Assembly (NCBI GenBank): GCA_032433595.1
Contig: JASWJB010000254.1
Location: 1-64,000 of the forward strand
Length of the DNA: 64,000 nt
Source: Conoideocrella luteorostrata
Lineage: Eukaryota; Ascomycota; Sordariomycetes; Hypocreales; Clavicipitaceae
Reading direction: 5' to 3'
In this document: positions 11,321-23,506 of the stretch, one piece after another
Layout: every line of letters begins with the position of its first letter
Numbering within the stretch: position 1 is the first letter of the stretch
Notes under the pieces: model-generated
What the model saw: the letters and a program-made list of their open reading frames with translations, nothing else
Databases searched by the model: none
What the model was told of the DNA's origin: nothing
Made by a program: the position numbers and the translations under genes

Positions 11321-13474
11321 ATGGGATACTATTCCATCCCGTCAACGGCGCCGTCGGTCTCTCATTCTCCTCCCTACTACTCCGGCAGTTTTTCCTCAGC
11401 ATCGCCACATCAGTTTTCCTCTGATATTACCGATCCTATTCTCGAAGAAGGCGGCGAAGAATCCGGCACCGACTCGCCCATTGAGCCCGTCACTCCCGTG
11501 AGTGGAGGGCGCCACTCTCAAGACTTCACCACAATTCATCACAGCCAATACAGCGATTACCAAGCCCTTTCCAGAGCGCACACTGCAACCAATCCGCCAA
11601 CCTCAACTTTTAATAAGACTCCTCTACTCACCCACCAAACCTCTGCACCTCCTGCACCAATCCTCATCTCTGACTTTGCCGAAGAACCACTGTCTCACTC
11701 GACAGCAGAGCAAGACCCATCACTACCAACGCGCACCCTACGACGCTCTGGCCGCGCCTCTACCAGCAACCTTAAGCGCAAGATGTCGCGCCTCTTTCGA
11801 CGTTCTAGTTCCACCTTGGAAAAAGAAAAGGAATATGCCATTGCGGACTCACCGGTGCCAGTCTCGGAATCGGCGCCTCAATCAAATAATTACCTCAACG
11901 AGAACGGAGTGCCCAGCAGCCGCTATCCAAATGGCATTAAGTCATCTACCACAACACGGTCAAATTCACCACCCTCTCCCGGGTCACCCTTAGAGATGAC
12001 CCAATCGCATCGGCCAACGACCGGTACCAATGGTTCACTGCCCAATCCTGCCGACTTCAGCAAGAAGAACCGAGCATCCACAGGCTTGACCCTCCGTGGT
12101 CGTGCAGTGAATTTCGTCGGTGCTACCATGGGCCGTGGAAACCGCCACCCCAAGGCTCCAAGACGGGCTAGCAGCTTCGACATTCCCAACAGACCAACTA
12201 CACCATCTGTGCCAAAGCATAGGGACGCAGAAAAGACATATCCTCCTGAGCGCCTCCCGTGGCCACTGCCCCCAGACGCCGGAACTGGCGCCAAGGCTCG
12301 CCGCATGAGCTTAAGTCTCCCCGACGACTTCACCGTCGACGTTGCTGAACTGCTGTCCGAGTTTGAGTACCAGAGCAAGCTGTTGGGTCGTCACGGCAAG
12401 CACCTTGGCAAGGGCGCGGCGTCCAAAGTAACTCTGATGGGGCGCAAGGGATGCCCTGGGGAGCTCTACGCCGTAAAAGAATTTCGCGGGAAATCAAACC
12501 GTGAAAGCCAGGAAGACTACGAAAAGAAGATCAAGTCTGAGTTTAGCATTGGCAAGAGTCTTCACCATCCCAACATTGTGGAGACAATTAGACTCTGCAC
12601 TGATCACGGGAGATGGAACCACGTTATGGAATACTGCTCCGAGGGCGATCTTTTCAGTCTCGTCCAAAAGGGATTTCTCAAGAGCGAGGACAAGAAGAAG
12701 GACCGCCTGTGTCTTTTCAAACAACTAGTTCAGGGAGTCAACTACTTGCACGCCAACGGGATCGCTCATCGAGACATTAAGCTCGAAAACCTCTTACTCA
12801 CCAAAGACAGCAAGCTCAAGATTACCGACTTCGGCGTTTCAGAAGTATTCAGCGGGACGCACCCCGGTCTCCGCGAATCAGGCGGCCAGTGTGGTCAGAA
12901 CATGGGAGACGTGCGACTGTGTTCGCCCGGGATCTGTGGGAGTGAACCATACATTGCGCCCGAGGTATTGGCTAAGAAGGAAAGCTACGATCCACGAGCG
13001 CTCGACGTATGGGGCTCAGCCATTGTCATGATCTATCTTACGTTTGGCGGAGCCATCTGGTCGCGGGCAGAACGAGGCAACCTACACTATGACAAGTTGG
13101 TCAAGGGCTGGGAGAAGTGGTACGGCAAGCATCCCGAATGCGATGCGTGCATCACGGACACGGACTATCCCAACTGCTACGCCATGGACGTGGGCGTAAA
13201 CCCCCCCGCCCTTCGGCGCATCCTTTTACAAATGCTCAACCCGGACCCTAGCAAGCGAATCACCATGGCCGACGTTGTCAATAACCGCTGGATGAAGAAT
13301 GTCGAGTGTTGCCAACTCGAGTCGTACGACGATCAAGCGCAGCTGATTGACGCCACCAAGAAGGATGGGGGCAATAAGGGTTCGGCCAAGAAGATCTTTT
13401 GCCACAGCCATCTCCCTCCTAAGCCTTCTGGATCTCATTCACTAGGCAAGATGCCCGGCCAACCTGGCTATTGA
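11321..13474 (+). CDS. Hal5/Npr1-type serine/threonine protein kinase
   Basis: This 717-residue protein kinase belongs to the fungal Npr1/Hal5 group, whose yeast members control nutrient and ion transporters at the plasma membrane. The first 350 residues are Ser/Pro-rich and probably disordered, with basic-serine patches typical of regulatory tails. The kinase domain covers roughly residues 360-665. It has the glycine-rich GKGAASKV loop, the VAIK-type lysine (K386, in YAVKEF), HRDIKLEN with the catalytic Asp at 485, DFG at 503-505 and the APE of PYIAPEV. A long insert precedes the activation-segment end (SPGICGSEPYIAPE). The tail contains a FCHSHLPPKP motif near the C-terminus, resembling the HNHLPP endings of Hal5-type kinases. 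The ATG at 11321 opens the continuous ORF but has a weak context (C at -3). An upstream spliced start at 10498 would add 53 residues. The exact paralogue within the Hal family cannot be fixed from sequence alone. Confidence 0.92.
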   Translation: MGYYSIPSTAPSVSHSPPYYSGSFSSASPHQFSSDITDPILEEGGEESGTDSPIEPVTPVSGGRHSQDFTTIHHSQYSDYQALSRAHTATNPPTSTFNKTPLLTHQTSAPPAPILISDFAEEPLSHSTAEQDPSLPTRTLRRSGRASTSNLKRKMSRLFRRSSSTLEKEKEYAIADSPVPVSESAPQSNNYLNENGVPSSRYPNGIKSSTTTRSNSPPSPGSPLEMTQSHRPTTGTNGSLPNPADFSKKNRASTGLTLRGRAVNFVGATMGRGNRHPKAPRRASSFDIPNRPTTPSVPKHRDAEKTYPPERLPWPLPPDAGTGAKARRMSLSLPDDFTVDVAELLSEFEYQSKLLGRHGKHLGKGAASKVTLMGRKGCPGELYAVKEFRGKSNRESQEDYEKKIKSEFSIGKSLHHPNIVETIRLCTDHGRWNHVMEYCSEGDLFSLVQKGFLKSEDKKKDRLCLFKQLVQGVNYLHANGIAHRDIKLENLLLTKDSKLKITDFGVSEVFSGTHPGLRESGGQCGQNMGDVRLCSPGICGSEPYIAPEVLAKKESYDPRALDVWGSAIVMIYLTFGGAIWSRAERGNLHYDKLVKGWEKWYGKHPECDACITDTDYPNCYAMDVGVNPPALRRILLQMLNPDPSKRITMADVVNNRWMKNVECCQLESYDDQAQLIDATKKDGGNKGSAKKIFCHSHLPPKPSGSHSLGKMPGQPGY

Positions 13475-16400
13475 GTTTTATAAGCGGCCGAATGCTGGAT
13501 ATTTTCGCCCCCCCTTTTTCTTTTTCTTTTTTTTTAGCTGATCACATTTCTTCTCTTTATCGCAGGACTTTTTAGTCCCAGGTTCTACGGATCGTGTGGT
13601 GTGGTCTTGAAGGAATACAAATACCAGGAGTCTTGACAGGATTGGCGTTTGGAAGGATACCAGTGGCATCAGAATAACGAGCAATCGTATTGAGCCTCGG
13701 CGTTTGGAGTACGGCTTCATTGACTGCTTTAGCTGTTACTTGCACCGTTAGTTTTCTTTTCCTTTGTCAAGTGGCTCTGAGTGGGGGCGGCGTAAAGGCA
13801 TCGTTTTGACAAGGCAAGCTCTCCCGAGCGGACATAATGCATTAGGTGGCACATGGCCCGCAGGTGCGGAGCCAGCCCCGACGACTCACTTGGCCATTGC
13901 AATCGATTTTTTTTTGTGCCGACAGTGTCAAAGAGGCCATCAGGTACACATGACGAGCTTCACCGCCCTCCAGCCCATGCCGTCCTCTCCTTTGTCCTTT
14001 CTTTTCAGCATTGTTCGGTTCACCTGATAAATCCGGAGGAGGAACCTCCGTGTTGGGTCTGCATGGCGGGTTTCTGCTTGTTTTCTTCTCTTTATGGTCT
14101 CACCCGTGATACATTTGACGAACATGCAAAACATGGCGCCTGGGTTATGGCACACAAAGACACCGCCGGCAAGGCAGAAGGGGGGTGTGTGTTTGGTTTG
14201 GGATTAGGTGGCGCACTCACCCGGCGGAAAGACGGGCGGCGGAAGGTTCTGCATTTTCACGATTTGTTGCCCAGTAGCCATTGGCAGCGTGTTCAGAGAG
14301 ACGCGGATTTCGTTTCTTTTTTCTCTAAGCACTGCGCGACACATATGATAGACGTAATTGAATCGATGCATGGCAGTTGATAACTATGATCAGAGACGAG
14401 AGACTGTACCCAATGACGGGAGATGTGACTACTGTCTGACTGCCCTTCATGCTCACACAGCCTGGCCAAGAGTGGCTGGTGATGATCTTCATTGAGGACG
14501 ATGACATGGCGGTCGACGGTGGGGTCTCGTCCAGGCGCCCGCGTGCCAAGACCATCGGCCGATCTGCCGGCTGCCACGCTGCGCTGGTCTGGATGTCTCA
14601 TCCGAAGATGGACATGCTGAAACACCACGTTCTGCAGTTTAACCAGACAAGATTCCTGGCATGTAGCGGGCGAGAGTTGGCTGTGTTGTCTCTGACCGGT
14701 GACGAGTTTGCCCGCTGAACATCTGGGGCTCTTGCCTCTAATGTTCTTTTACCACTTGCTGGTCGGCCTCATTCATATCTACGGATTACGGACAACGAAT
14801 AAGTGAATGACAGCCTTGGAGAGCGCGGTTTCGATCCTTGACATCATATGGCATTGCATTGCGTTACAACGCTTAGCCCATCTTTTCAGGCATGTACTTA
14901 CTCTGTAGAAAGCTCGCCCACTCGGAATTGCATGGACAAGTGAGTAGGCGGCAGTTCGCGTGGCACAGAAAGGTGTTCCGTTATGTACGTTTCATGCGGT
15001 GGGAGGGGGAAGGAAACATAGGGTCGTCGTTCTTTCGCTGGGACCATGGTCTTGAGCTTGAGCTTGGGCTTTTGTGGAAGTGAAGAGGAGAGGGGAGGCG
15101 AGGGACGGGGATGCTCCGGGAAACCGGAGATGGATGATTCATGTGGCTTGTGGCGGTGGGCGGGGAATTGGCAATAGTCGCTGATGATCTACTCGTTAGG
15201 GACGGAAAGGTGAAAAGCGCGACAACAAAGAAAAAAAAGAAAAAGGGAATTGTGCGTGAAGTGTGAAGTGTGTTTGTTAGTGGTGTTTGTGAGCGTGAGA
15301 ATTGGGGCGCCGCTTGCGGATGGAGTTGCTGCTTTGAGATGAGGGCACGATGTGGAGTGCAGCTGGATGCAGGTTGCAGGATATAGGATACAGGATTGTC
15401 GGCAGTTGTTTCACACCTTTTTTTTTTGTCTCGTTCCGTGGTCATTGGAAAAGAAAAGAGGAGACGTGGCGGCCTCATTTCATGGATGGATGAATGAATG
15501 GATGGCACGTCGGGTGGCCGATTTGGAGGGTTTGAGACGGGGCTACGTTGTGCGACTGCGACGTTGAATCTGAACTGCAACGCTGGCATCGCGTATGTGC
15601 TAGTGTGCATGACTACCTAGGTAACTACCTATGCAGGCTATGGGCAAGTAGGCCAAAATTAATTTTTTTTTTTAATGAGACATGGCAGCGACATGACGGC
15701 AATGAGGCACCGCGGATAGGAAGTGGCAGAGAATCTCGGAACGGTTAACCAATGGCCATGAGAACACGTCTGTTTCCTGGTCCCTCCATGTACTCGCTCA
15801 TCCTTCTGTAAAACTGGTAAATTGCGGGCTATACTCTGGCTTGATTCTCCGCTTTTAAAACACACGGGCCAATCAATCCCTGATGAACATTCACTCACCC
15901 AACATACGGAGCAGAGCCCCGAAGACTTATCGTCAGCCGTATAGCATCGCTTCAAACGCTTAATTCTCCTTAACGGAATTTCCTCAGAGAGCTTGGATCT
16001 GAGTATAGCGAGCCGCCCCGTACGTCCCGGTCGCCACAGCTGCCACCTCACGGCGTTGCGGTACACCGACCATCCCCACAAATCTCCTGGACCATTCAAG
16101 AACACTATAACTGTTGTACGGAGTATATCTATCAAAAACTAACCTGCAGCTCTGAAGGTGTTTTTGGTTTCGAACTCGTCATATTCGTGCAATAGTCGTA
16201 CAGGCTGATAGAGCACTCCCTAATTGCTCTCCTGCTTCAGTTACCCCATGCGATGTAGACGAACTCATCTAGATTGCCCCCTCTCTGCTCCCATCCACCC
16301 TGCGCATCTGGTTTGTGGCCGTTGATTGAACGGGGTCTGCCGTCTCGTCTGTTTTAAAAATATGCAAAGTCGGCTGGGATGAGGAATCCGAAGCAGAGAA

Positions 16401-19400
16401 GGCAACATATGAGGAGCTTAAAATCTCTCAGAAGTCTAATTTCCCGAGTACTATGGCGAGCCAAGGCATCATGGCACCAGGGCATGTCACTTATTAGAAA
16501 TCGGGGGTGCATGTATGACAACGCATGCCGGAGCTGTGTTGCCGATGGCTGCGGTCCAGGACATGATGACAGCTACTTCGACCGCTCTCGCCGAGTTTGG
16601 CGTGTTGCCAGATGACATCCATCTTTTCGGCGATAAGGTCATGATTGTTGAGTTAGAGATGGTAGCCAAGGTCACGTTGAGGGAAAGCGTGGCCACCGAA
16701 GTTGCGCTGCGAGAGGCTGCCTGACGAGGTGGCGTGCGACTAACCCGTGGTGTTTTTGGAAAGATGGCGAAATACAACAGGCGTAGGAATGAGGAGTGAG
16801 GCGATGAAACTCAATAGCGCCTGCTGCTATGAAGCCAGCTCAACTTCCTGATGGCTGAGCAACAGCCATCTGAGTAATCTAGTGGGCGGCCGAGCAAACT
16901 GGCTAGACAACTATGAAGGGACGTCAATTATATTACATTAGATAGTAGAAGTCGATGATCAATCTCTGCATCTGAAAATTCCAGAGCTGCCTTTCGCAAT
17001 GTACGGGCTCGCCTTTATAAATTCCTTCAACCCGCACAAAATATCGGCGAGCCCCCTTTGCCGTGCCGTTTATGCGTGCGCGGACACTTCTGTGGGCTTT
17101 TGGTCCTTTTGCCGCTTGAGCGGCACGATAGCTTAACAAAATTGTAGTGTTTCATCATGAACTTATGGCCAAAGTTTACCCGGCCATACGACACACGGCG
17201 GAGCAGTTGGCTTACGAAATTAACATAAATTCCAACTGTTGAAACGATGCAAGAGGAAGCTAGTTTTGCACGGAACAAGCAAGCACCATGAAATACATTG
17301 GTGATGAGAGTGATGCAACGGTAGAGAACCATGTTCTAGAGAAGGTGCTGAGGACATTATAACATCGTCACCTCATATCATATAACCACTGAGTAGACGC
17401 CACGATAAATAAGATGGATTCAACACCGGCTACGACTACGTAGCGTCTTACAGAGCTAGCCAAAGAATACGATGGCTAGCAAAGCTACTCAAACCTACCA
17501 CGGAGTAGATAGTAGCAGTTCAAAGATCATCATCCACATCAACATAGTTCCACAGCTGTCATTCGTGATACTAGAAGAAGAGTCGGATCAGTATCGTAAC
17601 TGAGATGCAACCTCGCAGGAAGTACTCCGTACACGTGCGAGAGACTTGATCATGCAAACAAAGATAAAACAAAAAAAAAAAATATGCAATGCAACACCCA
17701 ACGACGGATGGCACCACGTTGTCGCGTGCGCTCGTGACAGCCAGACTGGAGCCTCAGCCCTGGCCTCAGCCAGGCCCCTGTCTCAACCTTCTCGATAAGA
17801 ATTTAGCACGGCAATGCTGCATGGATTGTAACCAAATGGACACACCGAATGGACTGGTGCTCCGTACAAGAAACTGCCAGGTGCAAAACTAGCAAAAAAC
17901 TAACAATATAAAAAGGCGGGGACACGGCTAAGTCGGCTCCTGGATGCATCTGCAGATGCAGGATTCATGCGAGCGGCCCCCACAGGCTAACCACTGGAAT
18001 TAGTGTACGGAGTAACTACAGAGGAGTATGTAACTAGTTGGTTACCTGCTCCGTAGACTCGGTCATCTCCATAAATATCGGTCCCATATCGGCGCGGCTG
18101 CTGTTCCTGATGACTGGGATGTATGATGGCATGTGGGAAGGGATGTGGGATCGGATGGAGTGCCTCCGTATTACTGTGGAAGGTGCAAAAGACACGCTGA
18201 CACGGTAGCCGCCAGAGCTAATTGTGCTGTCAGTCAGTGCTGTACTGTGCTCCGTACTCTGTACTCCGTGGATATTTGCATCGTCGTCCACGGGCCGCGT
18301 CCAATCATCTGACTGGATAGCCGTAGCCGTGGTGGGGGATCTTCAGCTGGGAGCAACTGACTGGACTGACCGATGACATCGTGTTGTTGCCTCCGTCAAT
18401 CTGCCCTCTCTGCCTCTCCAGCTTGGAAACTAGTGCACCACTCACCGACTGTTTCTGCACGCCTTTACTTCATCCACAGCCAACAGCGGCTGAGAGAACC
18501 AATCTCTCAAACCCAAACCCGCAGTGGGATGGTCCATCCGAGACATTTGCTGCCCATGTCACGAGGCGGCCTGCCCTCCCTGTAATGCCCAGATGCACGA
18601 CTTGCGTGCGTCCGTCTTTTCCCCAAGGTCCCACGCCTAGACTAGTAGGGTACATTCTCTAGATGTACTCTCGTTGCGTGTGCATGGGAAGGGCTGAAGA
18701 TGGCTGCCGCGGATGGCCTTGCGCTCGGCATCAGCATGAATAGTTGTTGGCCGACTCATTATCACGACGGAGCGGCAACACGGCACGGGCTGAAGATCTC
18801 CACCATCAGGTCGACTCTGTTGCTTTGCTCGTATTGTGCAAATACACGCACACAGGTGTTCCATCCCCACGCCCTGCAATGCCCATGCCAGCTGCCGCGC
18901 CTTGTACATCCTTCACTTTGGGGGACATGGTCACGAATAAGCTTTGCATTTGTTAAGACGCTTACAAAAGGCAACAAGTGATAAGAATAGATAGAGACGA
19001 TTGGAAGAATCATGCCTTGTATCACGGACTGTCGGGGGCGAAACAGATCCAGGCCGGCATGTCACACCGTCTGCCTTATTGAAAGCCCGAATGCCGGTGC
19101 GGGCATTATCGACATGTGGTCATGGGAATAACACGGTCGTACCAGGAGGAATTATGGCGTGACGGGACGGAATGTTGTGTGAACCTCAAAGGCCAGGCGA
19201 CGAGGCACTGTTAAGAGCCCGACAGGGTGTCCCTTCTTACGACAATATACCAAGTAAACAGCATGGCTGGTGTAACTGCAAGCTGTGTTGTTCTGCAGTC
19301 CGCCTTAACCGCAGCATCATCTTTAGCCCTGCCCGGCGCAGCCCTGCCATGCCCAGCGATGCCCTACCCAGCAATGCCATGCCTATCGTTCGTGTTATAT

Positions 19401-19599
19401 TAAGCTATGGGGGGGTGGGGGATTTGCTTGAACTGTCTGTTCGCCAGCATCACAAATCACACGTCTCAACTGGGTAACCCGACCACCAACGACGCGCCCG
19501 TCGCATACTTCCATAGCCCTCCTTCGCCCTATCGTAGCCTGCAATTAACTATTAGATACTAACCCTCGCACCTTTTGCGTCATATGGCCGGAACTGAGG

Positions 19600-19650
19600 T
19601 GCTGTGCTGTGCTATGCTGTGCTGTGCTATGCTGTGCTGTGCTGTGCTGC
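19600..19650. repeat. Imperfect GCTGT/GCTAT pentamer array
   Basis: About ten tandem five-base units alternate between GCTGT and GCTAT. It is a degenerate microsatellite in non-coding sequence. Confidence 0.85.
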
Positions 19651-20995
19651 TGTTGCTCATGACAAACGTGCTATTCTTCGGATACCGGCAACTTTTTCTT
19701 CGGTCATCAAGCACGTTCTACCAAAAGATACAAGGGTTATATTCCCCAAATTGGAATGTGGGGGGAGGGGAGGACAACTAGATGTGGTATTCGATACTTT
19801 GTTTACCACCCTCACGATGTATCGCTTCTGAGGAAGGAGGAAACTCGTACTGTGTCTAGTTGCAGCCGGGGCGTGTGCGCGAGAGAAGGGAGGCGTGAAT
19901 TGTGAAGAAGTTTAATGCGTGTGCGCGCGTAAGTGTCGAGAATGAATAGTACGGTTGTATAACAGTTACCAGCTTGGTCTGTCTGCTACGAGTTCGTCAT
20001 AGTACTATACGTTACAGTAGTTATATGTGTATGGAAAGCGAATGCCTCGTGTAAGGCTGCAGAGAGGTAGTTCTACGGATGTAGAATACGTGGGCGCCTT
20101 CTAGATTAACATGTTCCCATATCCCATTTTGGGCTATCTAGGTTGTCTTTGCTGGCAGAGGTTACTGGAATTCAAGTCTGTCCTCCATTACTGAGCACTA
20201 CGCAGATCGATGTGTCTGTATTGAGCTCCTGCTACAGCTTGATCAAGGGAGAAAACCAACCAGTTCCACCTCCTCTCCTGGATGAGTTCCTGAGCCGTGG
20301 CCGTTTCCACCTGCTTAGCTCTTGCTATGCTTTGCAGGCACAGTATTTATCAACCCCTCAACGGGCGGCACGGACAACTTGCCAGAGGGGCCATGTACGT
20401 GATCTGAGCGTATGGAACTGTACATCTCATGCATGCGACTGATGCTTGAATATAGAACGGTCGGTATTACGCATGCCTTTGTCGTGGAGTTTGAGACAGC
20501 GAAAGACAGCTCGGCGCATCTGATCGTTTGCGGCCTCATTTCCTGGTGCGCAGTACATCCTAGCTAGGCGCACGACATCCCCGCTACGTTTTCGGTGCCG
20601 TGAATTCGCGATTTACTCCTCTGGTAGACCTCACAGTTTGATTGCCAACCATTGCAGAAGGCCTCCCAGCGCACCAGCTGGCTTCCTCTGGCTGGCCGGA
20701 GAGGTTCCATCGCTCGAATTGCTTCTGTCCGGGTTCACATTACCCCTGAGTCTGAGCGTTGTGTACTTGCGGTGGCGTTTGCTAGGTAGCCAACTGCCGG
20801 TATGCACCATGTCACAACTATTTACGTATAGCTACAGGCCCTGGAGTCATAGGCCATCTGCTATTGGAGGAGTTATCTGGCTTGTCCATCTGCAGATGGA
20901 GAGGAGAGCAAGCGACTGTGTATAATAGACCTCCGGAGGCCGAGCAAGATCCAAGTAGATATGACCAAATAGTCGGTATGCCTTTTTTTTTCTTT

Positions 20996-21013
20996 GGGGG
21001 GGGGGGGGGGGGG
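20996..21013. repeat. Poly-G run, 18 bp
   Basis: An uninterrupted 18-bp G run follows a T-rich stretch. It is a slippage-prone homopolymer, so its true length may differ from the assembly. Confidence 0.85.
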
Positions 21014-21317
21014 TCGCCTTGGGCTACCTACGACGTTGCTAATTCGACGCTGAACTCAAATTCGGACTCGAACTCAACGAAGGCTTGCGCTAGAGCTTGG
21101 CTGCTTTTCTCTCCCACAAGTATCTGTTCTACATCAGCATGAGAGAGCTTCAGTGGCAGATGGATATTCTCGAACTCAAGTTCCGGCACGAAATATGAGC
21201 TCTTGCCTAGAGACTGGACATGGCTGTTTCCAGTTTATGCATTCGCGATGTTATCATCAACCACTTCCTCACTCACTCGCACGTGGAAGCGCCGTGCTGC
21301 AGGTCGCCGTCTCTCAG

Positions 21318-21798
21318 GCACATAATCCGTGGCTCTGGAATGGTGCTGTATTTTTGCCCTGCGTTGGGGAAAGCTATTATAAAGAACATACAATAGCGAC
21401 ATCAAAGTAAAAGATCTTGTTCGCAGTCGGAATCCTTGTAAAGACGATAAATTGGCACCAGACGGTGGGATTGAGATGGCCCGATATCCGCCAATCTCGA
21501 CGAAGGAAATAAAATGCAGGGGCCAATTTACTTACATCGAAATCGTCAAAAGAACATTCCAACCTTGGATCCAACGATACGATTGTTCTGTGCCTGATGT
21601 AGTGCGCTCTAAGATTGAATCAGGGTCGGGAAAGACAAGGAAATTCGCGTTGGTAGAAAGTCTTGCAATTGAAATATCCCAAGTAGTAACTGAGGTGTGG
21701 TTGTCTTCCAAAGGAGCCTTTGGCCTTGCTGAAGCTTTCCCTGTAGATTCCTGGTAGATTTTCAAGAACTCCTCGCATGAACAGCCGCGGTTGGTCAT
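21318..21798 (-). CDS. Possible small three-exon gene, unknown function
   Basis: On the minus strand an ATG at 21798 opens a hydrophilic frame (CEEFLKIYQES near the start). It reaches a canonical GTAAGT donor at about 21533. Splicing to an acceptor ending in TTTACAG|G-type sequence near 21437 continues the frame as SMIPTANKIFYFDVAI. A second canonical GTATGT donor follows. A further acceptor (CCCCAACGCAG) would give a short final exon ending near 21318, but that second intron would be only about 33 bp, below the normal fungal size. Frame-consistent canonical donors argue for a real or recently real gene. The short length, the tiny intron and the lack of a known domain argue against one. Confidence 0.25.
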
Positions 21799-22576
21799 GA
21801 AAGTGCTTATTTGATCCTTTGCGAGTGGTTAGTAGCCCGCCCGTTAGGGTACATATCTCTGGTGTCATAATGTGAGCAGCTATAGCCGCCTAACTCTGTG
21901 GAATCGTCACTTGTATTTCTATCCAGGTGACGGGGAATCAGATCTCTTCTTATGGATGGTTCCTAGCTAGCCAGAGAGCACGAGGAAAATGTTAAATCAG
22001 ATAGTTGTGGCCATGTTGGATAATATTTGTGATGTGCGACATCCTACATCGCGCCAGATCTGCCTCACCCGAAGGTTATTTGCCGGCTCATCCTTTATCC
22101 TTGAATACCTTTCCCAGAGAGTGTACATTATCCAACGAAACTGCATGACGCGTCGCCTGGGCCTCTAGGGATAAGGTATTCTTCACATTTGCGGTCGAGC
22201 CCTCTCTTGTATTTCTCCAGATGTTTCTTCCTTTCCTCTGTTGTGGTGTCAATCGCCGCTTTTTCAATGTCCAAGCAGCGCTCCTTTTTTAAGCCGCATA
22301 TTAGTTAGCAGGTTGTCGGTTAGAGTTGAATACGAGCAAGACATCATGACATCAACTTCCGTCAGTGATAAAATTAGCCAAATTCTCAGCACCATATCGC
22401 ACAGGAGGGTGGTTAGTAGTGACCGTCCTGTCCGTATTTGCACATACTTATATATATTCAGCCCACGGCCTTAAACAGACCGCTCAGAGACCTCGCCACC
22501 GAGACCTTTCCCTGTTTCTGCCTTCTCATTTGTTGTCTCAGACGAATACGAACGACCCCGGATACAAGGAAGCTTA

Positions 22577-23506
22577 TTGTGTAAAGTCACGGATCAATTC
22601 ATCTTGATCGTAGCGATTGTGGTTGGTGGTCTTGGCGTACTGATCGCGATACTTGTTCTCATCAAATTTGTACGTCGGCGCTGGACAAGACAACTGAAGG
22701 TAATGACCAACAGAGGCTTGCCGCCGGGTGCCAGGGATAGCAAGCTTTCTAAGCGGGATCTCGAGAAATGGTACGATGCCTTGGACGAGATCATTAGTGA
22801 GCGCCTTAAGCGGGAGTCGAGCACTGGGAGCGGCGAGCGAGTTTTCTTGTCACATTACATCAATCAAGGCCAATTTCGTCATTAGGTCCTCCACACTCAC
22901 GGTTACAAATAGGAGCTGCGCCAGAGCAGCATCGGGTCAAACGGTGAGCGGCGTTATGACGCAGCCATCACTGCATCCAATTTTGACCCCGAAACCTACA
23001 AAAACGCATTGATAGCATGCTATTCACCACAAGTTGGTCACTATTTACACAGTATGATTGGCTGGACAACGTTGGCGAAGTAGAAGGTTGATTAGGAGTG
23101 TTCTCGCACGTATGCCAGTTTTGGAACATATGCTTTGTTCTTCAATAAATTCCAAGACTTTTTACAATGGCTTGCGGACAGTATTGTGACGAAAAGGGCG
23201 GCGGACTGGTATTGATTTCGAGGAAAGACTTTGAAAAGTTACAAATACTCAGAGACGCCGAAACTAACTAATCATTTCATATATGCCGAAATGTGGAGGA
23301 AGCAGCTGCGGCTCAAGCTAGATGATCTCGCTAGGTCTAACCGAGAGAACGCTCAAGCTTTGATCCTACAACTCGAAAAATATATACGAGACAATACAAC
23401 GAAACTTTCCGTCTGCGGGAGTATCGATGGAAACGAGAATGGCGGTGGTAACGGGTGTGACGGAAGTGGTGGAAGTGGAGGTGGAGGTGGAGGAGGTGGT
23501 CGTTGA
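22577..23506 (+). CDS. Possible multi-exon single-pass membrane protein, possibly decayed
   Basis: The first exon candidate (22577-22885) begins with a short extracellular stub and a strong membrane segment (about residues 8-31, rich in I/V/L/G). A basic stop-transfer patch (KFVRRRWTR) and a charged, helix-forming region (LSKRDLEKWYDALDEIIS) follow. Beyond it, coding-like peptides occur in other frames. One near 22915-23080 contains RRYDAAITASNFDPETYKNA. One near 23125-23215 contains NKFQDFLQWLADS. A third at 23291-23506 is coiled-coil-like (LRLKLDDLARSNRENAQALI) and ends in a glycine-rich tail. Together they suggest three or four exons of one gene. I cannot place all splice sites confidently, and at least one junction may be a frameshift, so it could be a pseudogene. 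No family recognised. Confidence 0.3.

Noticed and set aside
14981..15610. 209-codon minus-strand frame
   Set aside because: Ser/Pro/Phe low complexity caused by pyrimidine-rich DNA. No family features.
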